Below are positions 59,479 through 64,000 of a stretch of 64,000 bases of DNA, piece by piece (position 1 is the stretch's first letter; each line of letters opens with the position of its first letter). Location: assembly GCF_009650605.1 (NCBI RefSeq), contig NZ_WAJT01000003.1:124001-188000 (forward strand), read 5' to 3'. Both the position numbers and the translations under genes were made by a program. This DNA comes from Labrenzia sp. CE80 (GTDB taxonomy: Bacteria > Pseudomonadota > Alphaproteobacteria > Rhizobiales > Stappiaceae). The notes beneath the pieces are model-generated. The model saw only the letters and a program-made list of their open reading frames with translations, did no database searches and was not told the DNA's origin.

Positions 59479-60249
59479 TTAAAGCAGAGCATCCACAGCA
59501 CGTAGCAGAAGCACAATGTCTTCGGGACGAGACAGTCGGTGGTCACCATCAGGAACCAGTGAAAAGGTCACATCATCTTCCGGAAGCGCCTCTGCCAATC
59601 GCTGAGCATGCTGCCAAGGCACGTCGGGATCAAGCGCACCTTGCAGGATGGTCACCGGGCAGCCAGTCGCGAGAGGTTGATCGAGAATCAGGTGCTTGCG
59701 CCCATCCGTGATCAGCTTTTCGGTGATCACATAAGGCTCCTCCGCGTAGGCAGAGGATTGTTGCCATCGCCCGTCCCGCAGGATCGTCTCACGGATCTCA
59801 TCGCTGAAGCGCTTTTTCCACATGAGTTCTTCGGTGAAATCGACCGCTGGCGCGATCAAGACCATGCCTTTCAGCAGTCCAGTTTCGCGGCGAGAAAGCG
59901 CTAAGAGCATCGCGATCCAGCCCCCCATAGAAGAGCCCACAACAACCGTCGGGCCGGTACAAAAACGATCAAATACCGCCAGAGCCTCTTCAAGCCAATC
60001 AGACACGCAAGCGTCTTCGAAATCACCTGACGACAGACCGTGTCCTGAATAATCGAAGCGGGTGCAGCGCAGGTTCTTCTTTGCTGCGTGATCAGCGAGC
60101 GCAAGCGCCTTTGTGCCGCTCATGTCCGACTTGAAGCCCGACAGCCAGAAGAGACCTGGACCGCCGTCAGCGGGGCCGTGACAAACCGCAATTTGCCGCG
60201 CATCGGCGCTTTTTCCGACCGTGATGAATTGCGGATCTTTCTGGCTCAT
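59479..60249 (-). CDS. Alpha/beta hydrolase
   Basis: The 256-residue product has the oxyanion region LFWLSGFKSDMSG near residue 33, the nucleophile elbow GSSMGG near 105, an Asp in LDPDVPW near 198 and the terminal His in GDHRLS near 232. The layout resembles alphaproteobacterial serine-type hydrolases of the ABHD10/palmitoyl-thioesterase-like group. The substrate is unknown. The ATG at 60249 is chosen because the residues before it lack homology. It is divergent from a glycosyltransferase gene. Confidence 0.87.
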   Translation of the reverse strand: MSQKDPQFITVGKSADARQIAVCHGPADGGPGLFWLSGFKSDMSGTKALALADHAAKKNLRCTRFDYSGHGLSSGDFEDACVSDWLEEALAVFDRFCTGPTVVVGSSMGGWIAMLLALSRRETGLLKGMVLIAPAVDFTEELMWKKRFSDEIRETILRDGRWQQSSAYAEEPYVITEKLITDGRKHLILDQPLATGCPVTILQGALDPDVPWQHAQRLAEALPEDDVTFSLVPDGDHRLSRPEDIVLLLRAVDALL

Positions 60250-60337
60250 ACTATGGCTCTGGCTGGTTTCTGTCCCAAGTGCCTCTCCTTTGGCACAGGC
60301 GAAGGCCAAATACAAAGTGTCAGCGCCGGAGCAGAAA

Positions 60338-61534
60338 GTGTCCATTCAAAAGAGCAAGCCGGTCGTCCTGCAGGTCATTCCCGATCTGGAAACAGGCGGC
60401 GCCGAACGTACGACCGTCGACATTGCCAAGGCGCTGACAGATGCCGGCTGGACGGCTCTTATAGCTAGCGAAGGTGGCCGTCTTGTTGCGGAGCTCGAGA
60501 GCTTTGGCGCTCATCACATCACACTGCCGGTCAAATCGAAAAACCCCCTCACGATCTGGCGCAATGCCGCAGGGCTTGGCCAGCTGATCCGTGACTGGAA
60601 TGTCGATCTGATTCACGCGCGCAGCCGCGCACCGGCGTGGTCGGCGCTTCTGGCGGCGCGGCGCGAAAAAATCCCTTTCGTGACCACCTATCACGGTGTT
60701 TACAATCAAAAGTCCCGGATCAAGGCCTTCTACAATTCTGTCATGGCTCGCGGTGATACCGTCATCGCCAACTCTCGCTACACGGCGAATTTGATCCAGA
60801 AGCGGCATCCCGAAGCGGCGGGAAAAATCACGATCATTCACCGCGGATCAGACCTGGGCGCGCTGGCACCGGAGACTGTCTCTTCAGAACGCCGCAAAAC
60901 GCTGGCGGACGCATGGAATGTCGATGCGGATCAGCCCATCATTCTCAACATGGGACGCCTGACCACCTGGAAGGGTCAGGGCATCGTGATCGACGCCATG
61001 GCAAAGCTGACGGAGGCGGGCGACAGTCAGACGATCGCCGTTCTGGCAGGCGACTCCCAGGGACGTGACAAATACCTTGCCGAACTGAGGGCGCAGATCG
61101 CGGGCCACGGTCTTGAGGACCGAGTCCTTCTTGTCGGGCACTGCGCTGACGTTCCAGCGGCCCTGTCGCTCGCTGATGTCGCCGTCGTCGCATCTGTGGA
61201 AGCTGAAGCCTTCGGCCGCGCCGCGGTCGAAGCGCAGGCCGCGCATGTGCCGGTGATTGTTTCAGATCTCGGCGCTGTGCCCGAAACGGTTTTGGCTCCA
61301 CCGGAAAGAAGCAATGCCGAGCGGACCGGATGGCGCGTTCCCCCGGGACAGTCGGATGCCCTTGCAGAAACAATCCGCCAGGTCCTGGATCTCAAGCGTG
61401 AAGATAGGCAAGCCGTCACTGAACGAGCCGCCCGCCACGTGCGCGCAAATTTTTCCATCGAGGCAATGTGCGAAAAGACGCTGAAGGTCTACCGGAGCCT
61501 GCTGTCTGATCAGGGCCTGGACCAACTGCGCTGA
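60338..61534 (+). CDS. Glycosyltransferase family 4 protein
   Basis: The 398-residue product is a GT-B fold enzyme of GT family 4. VLQVIPDLETGGAERTTVDI lies at the N-terminus, ILNMGRLTTWKGQG near residue 205, and the acidic pair in EAEAFGRAAVEAQA near 290 is the nucleotide-sugar site. GTG at 60338 has GGAG 6 bases upstream and matches the domain start; a GTG at 60317 and an ATG at 60221 are other options. It may act in lipopolysaccharide or glycan synthesis. Confidence 0.88.
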   Translation: MSIQKSKPVVLQVIPDLETGGAERTTVDIAKALTDAGWTALIASEGGRLVAELESFGAHHITLPVKSKNPLTIWRNAAGLGQLIRDWNVDLIHARSRAPAWSALLAARREKIPFVTTYHGVYNQKSRIKAFYNSVMARGDTVIANSRYTANLIQKRHPEAAGKITIIHRGSDLGALAPETVSSERRKTLADAWNVDADQPIILNMGRLTTWKGQGIVIDAMAKLTEAGDSQTIAVLAGDSQGRDKYLAELRAQIAGHGLEDRVLLVGHCADVPAALSLADVAVVASVEAEAFGRAAVEAQAAHVPVIVSDLGAVPETVLAPPERSNAERTGWRVPPGQSDALAETIRQVLDLKREDRQAVTERAARHVRANFSIEAMCEKTLKVYRSLLSDQGLDQLR

Positions 61535-61538
61535 CTGC

Positions 61539-62075
61539 TCACGCAGCCAAAGGGTAGGCCTCTTCAACCAGGTAGGGACCGCCACCGACACTGGCCTTGG
61601 CGGAAAAGAGAACAAACCGCCCGGCGACAAAGGGTGCCGCCTGGAAGTTCCCGTGTTCTGCCAGCCACCTGGCGACATCTTCATTGGAAGACGTTCGGCA
61701 ACGACCAAGCGTCACATGCGGTGTATATTTGCGGCGTTCGCAGGGCAGGCCGATCCGTTGCAGGATCCGCTCATGCTCGGCCTGCAACTCCGCAAGCTCT
61801 GGCGAGGGTTCCACCCTAGCCCAAACCGCATGCGGCTTGCCATTGCCAAAAGAACCAAGCCCGTTCAGGCGAATTTCGACGGGCTGGCGCCTAATCCGAT
61901 CCAGCGCATTGGCCACTTCATCTGCCGTGCGGTCGTCAATGTCGCCAATGAAGCGGAGCGTGATGTGATAGTTCTCGGGATCGATCCAGCGTGTGCCCCG
62001 AAGGCCTCCCCGGAGCATCGACAGCAAGAGACCCGTCTGGGACGGAATCTCAAAGCCAGTAAACAAGCGCGGCAT
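61539..62075 (-). CDS. thpR: RNA 2',3'-cyclic phosphodiesterase (LigT family)
   Basis: The 178-residue product has the two HxTx motifs of the 2H phosphoesterase family: HITL near residue 37 and HVTL near 120. It opens with RLFTGFEIP, as usual for ThpR. The family opens 2',3'-cyclic phosphates at RNA ends. The start at 62075 fits the family; the frame also opens at 62108. Its stop is 4 bases from that of the glycosyltransferase, with which it converges. Confidence 0.9.
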   Translation of the reverse strand: MPRLFTGFEIPSQTGLLLSMLRGGLRGTRWIDPENYHITLRFIGDIDDRTADEVANALDRIRRQPVEIRLNGLGSFGNGKPHAVWARVEPSPELAELQAEHERILQRIGLPCERRKYTPHVTLGRCRTSSNEDVARWLAEHGNFQAAPFVAGRFVLFSAKASVGGGPYLVEEAYPLAA

Positions 62076-62307
62076 GGCCTGCCCCTTCGCTGGTTTCGAC
62101 TTTATCATCAGGAATCAACTTCGACCGAAGCGCAAGAAAATTCGTAACCTACTGACACAAAAAAGATTATCGGGAATTTATCACCTGTGAAATCGTCACG
62201 CTGCACCCATTTCAGGTCTTTGCGACGGCAAAATGATTCTCTGTCACAAATGAAAATCTCGCCACGATTGCCATCCGCGGCGAGACCTCATTTCAAATGA
62301 CCAGATG

Positions 62308-63360
62308 CTATGGGCAGGGGTTGCCGCGGCGTTGATGAATGTCATCAATCTTGGCCAGAACTTCGTCCGAAAGGGTCATGTCGACCACATCCAGATCCTG
62401 CTCCAGTTGATCGAGACGGGTTGCCCCCAGAATGACGGAGGTCATGAAGCTGCGGGTGTGCGCAAACGCCAACGCCATCTGCGAAGGATTGAGACCAGCA
62501 TCCGCTGCAAGGTCCAGATACTCATTGAACGTCTCTTCCGCACCCGGCGTTTCATACCGTTGCATCCGATTGAACAGCGTCTTCCGGGCGCCCTTCGGCG
62601 TGGCGCCGTCACGATATTTTCCGGTCAGATACCCCTGCGCGAGTGCCGAATAGGCAAGTAGCGAAACATCCTCCCGAAGCGAGATCTCGGCAAGACCCGT
62701 CTCGAAGGTGCGGTTCACCAGAGAATAGGCATTCTGGATCGAGGCAACCCGCGGCAGACCATGGCGTTCGGCGGCATTGACGAAACTCATGGTGCCCCAG
62801 GCGCTCTCGTTCGAGAGCCCGACGTGGCGAATCTTGCCCGCCTTCACCAGGTCGGAGAGCACCTCAAGTGTGCTTTCGATAGAATTCTCGTCGTCGGCCG
62901 GCTCGACGTCCTTCCACCGGGTGGGGTTGCTACCGAAGGCAGAAACGTTACGGTCCGGCCAGTGCAACTGATAGAGATCTATGTAGTCCGTCTGAAGATT
63001 CCGAAGGCTCCGGTCGACAGCAAACTCAATCTGTTCGCGGGTCAGCTTTGCCTTCGCGCCATTCTCACGGAACCAGTCCATGTCGGAACGGCCGACAACT
63101 TTGGTGGCCATGATGACCTTGTCGCGGGTTCCTCGGGCCTTGAACCAGGTGCCGATGATTCGCTCGGTCCGGCCCTGCGTCTCCCGGTTGGGCGGGATCG
63201 AATAGAGTTCCGCTGCATCGAAGAAATTGACCCCGCGATCGAGGGCGAGGTCCATCTGCGCGTGGCCTTCAGCTTCGCTGTTCTGCTCACCATAAGTCAT
63301 GGTGCCGAGACAAAGGGAGCTGACGTTCAAATCGGTGCGACCGAGACGGCGATAATCCAT
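62308..63360 (-). CDS. Aldo/keto reductase (Tas-like)
   Basis: The 350-residue product is an AKR of the Tas group: LGRTDLNVSSLCLGTMTYG at the start, the catalytic Asp and Tyr in FFDAAELYS near residue 50, Lys in ATKVVG near 86, His in YQLHWPDR near 130, and the C-terminal AFAHTRSFMTSVILGA cofactor site. It reduces carbonyls with NADPH; the substrate is unknown. AAGGA lies 7 bases before the ATG at 63360. It follows the esterase gene on the same strand. Confidence 0.92.
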   Translation of the reverse strand: MDYRRLGRTDLNVSSLCLGTMTYGEQNSEAEGHAQMDLALDRGVNFFDAAELYSIPPNRETQGRTERIIGTWFKARGTRDKVIMATKVVGRSDMDWFRENGAKAKLTREQIEFAVDRSLRNLQTDYIDLYQLHWPDRNVSAFGSNPTRWKDVEPADDENSIESTLEVLSDLVKAGKIRHVGLSNESAWGTMSFVNAAERHGLPRVASIQNAYSLVNRTFETGLAEISLREDVSLLAYSALAQGYLTGKYRDGATPKGARKTLFNRMQRYETPGAEETFNEYLDLAADAGLNPSQMALAFAHTRSFMTSVILGATRLDQLEQDLDVVDMTLSDEVLAKIDDIHQRRGNPCP

Positions 63361-63408
63361 CACTGGTTCCTTGAATTCAGATTTTTCGATTGAATCGGAG
63401 CGCCGGCT

Positions 63409-64000
63409 TCAGGATGAACCGGCTCGTTTCAGAAGTTCTTCGACCTTTGGTAACATATTCTGGACAATCACGGAAACGCCCTCTCCGGTCGGATGCATTC
63501 CATCTGGAAGGTTAAGCTCCGGGTTGAGGGCCACCCCTTCGAGGAAAAACGGATAGAGCAGCGCGTCATGCGCAGTGGCCACGTCCGCATAGATCGGGTC
63601 GAAGGCGTTGGCGTATTCATCACCGAGATTACGCTGTGCCAACATGCCTGCCACAAGCACTTCGACACCACGCTCCCTCAGTCGTGAGACAATCTCAGTG
63701 AGGTTCTCTCTGGTCAGTTCCGGTGCGATGCCCCTAAGCATGTCGTTCGCACCAAGCTCGACAATCACGGCATCGACATCCGGGCCAACCGACCAGTCAA
63801 GACGGCCTAGGCCACCTGAAGACGTGTCACCCGAGACACCGGCGTTGATCACCTCGATTGCATAGCCCTTTTCGGACAAGGTTTTTTGAAGCTGACTGGG
63901 AAAACCTTCCCCAGGCGCAAGCTGGTATCCGGCGGACAAACTGTCCCCCAGAACGACGAGCTTTAAAGCTTCCGTTGCAGAAACCGCGGTCGGCAAACCG
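63409..64000 (-). CDS. tesA: SGNH arylesterase/thioesterase I (TesA-like), 5' end outside window
   Basis: The visible 197 codons cover the whole SGNH hydrolase domain: block I GDSLSAGYQ, block II NAGVSGDTSSG, block III ELGANDMLRG and block V DGMHPTGEG. The frame is still open at the window edge; the upstream residues LPTAVSATEA look like the end of a signal peptide, so the true start lies beyond 64000. The family includes the periplasmic TesA esterase/thioesterase/lysophospholipase. The stop lies 48 bp before the aldo/keto reductase start. Confidence 0.88.
   Translation of the reverse strand, partial: GLPTAVSATEALKLVVLGDSLSAGYQLAPGEGFPSQLQKTLSEKGYAIEVINAGVSGDTSSGGLGRLDWSVGPDVDAVIVELGANDMLRGIAPELTRENLTEIVSRLRERGVEVLVAGMLAQRNLGDEYANAFDPIYADVATAHDALLYPFFLEGVALNPELNLPDGMHPTGEGVSVIVQNMLPKVEELLKRAGSS

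Noticed and set aside
1..64000. Search for CRISPR arrays, insertion sequences, prophage, toxin-antitoxin or restriction genes
   Set aside because: No regularly spaced repeats, transposase, integrase, phage structural gene or defence gene was recognised anywhere in the window.

Overview
This 64 kb window reads as ordinary chromosomal DNA of an alphaproteobacterium. Gene order and protein sequences point to the Hyphomicrobiales, and a Stappia/Roseibium-like marine lineage is plausible but not proven from this sequence. Pointers are rpmB divergent from a DUF3108 gene, a ccmABCDG block, ybbN with a LON-domain gene and a Trm112-like gene, a glnK-amtB pair, and 3-hydroxybutyrate dehydrogenase next to a patatin. 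The DNA is GC-rich and almost completely coding. About 68 protein genes and one tRNA are annotated. I found no prophage, insertion sequence, integrase or CRISPR array.

Layout. 0-7.4 kb: queuosine-precursor transporter (cut by the window edge), rpmB, a DUF3108 protein, accA, an L,D-transpeptidase, then an ispG-pdxY-DUF429 operon. 7.7-17.5 kb: two paralogous membrane proteins, bdhA with a patatin, a second and frame-broken L,D-transpeptidase, a pentapeptide-repeat protein, a MipA-type porin, yggT followed by a broken DUF167 gene, the ybbN/LON/Trm112 operon and a ProX-type editing protein. 17.8-24.7 kb: tRNA-Gly, a small cytochrome c, an EEP phosphatase, YchJ, a TetR regulator with two visible operators beside its divergent SDR gene, and a flippase with a FemAB-like transferase. 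24.7-34.8 kb: acyl-CoA synthetase, the queCDEF operon, a lytic transglycosylase, a third L,D-transpeptidase, a phosphatase-like/Nudix fusion, and acnA. 35.4-43.5 kb: a second, unrelated aconitase acnB head-to-head with acnA, a chemoreceptor, and ccmABCDG. 43.6-53 kb: DUF1223 protein, cation exporter, an isolated ugpE-type permease with a HAD phosphatase, glnK-amtB with a sigma-54 promoter and an NtrC-like site, and small metabolic genes. 53-64 kb: histidine kinase/receiver hybrid, AEC transporter, GGDEF-EAL protein, gluQRS, an AlkA-type glycosylase, alpha/beta hydrolase, glycosyltransferase, thpR, aldo-keto reductase, and a tesA-type esterase cut by the window end.

How the genes connect. Three separate loci serve queuosine and its derivative: YhhQ (salvage of precursor), QueC/D/E/F (synthesis of preQ1) and GluQRS (glutamylation of the finished nucleoside in tRNA-Asp). 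The ccm genes supply haem to cytochromes such as the small one at 18.7 kb. GlnK and AmtB form the usual ammonium-sensing pair. Three L,D-transpeptidases and one MltB-type transglycosylase act on peptidoglycan.

The most unusual signals are: an L,D-transpeptidase split only by a run of eight A; a DUF167 gene broken twice; a second aconitase that looks Bacteroidetes-like beside the native acnA; a Nudix hydrolase fused to a phosphatase-like domain that has lost its catalytic histidines; a ccmA that appears to start with CTG; an isolated ugpE; and a tandem pair of unrecognised membrane proteins. I did not find a clearly new multi-gene system.
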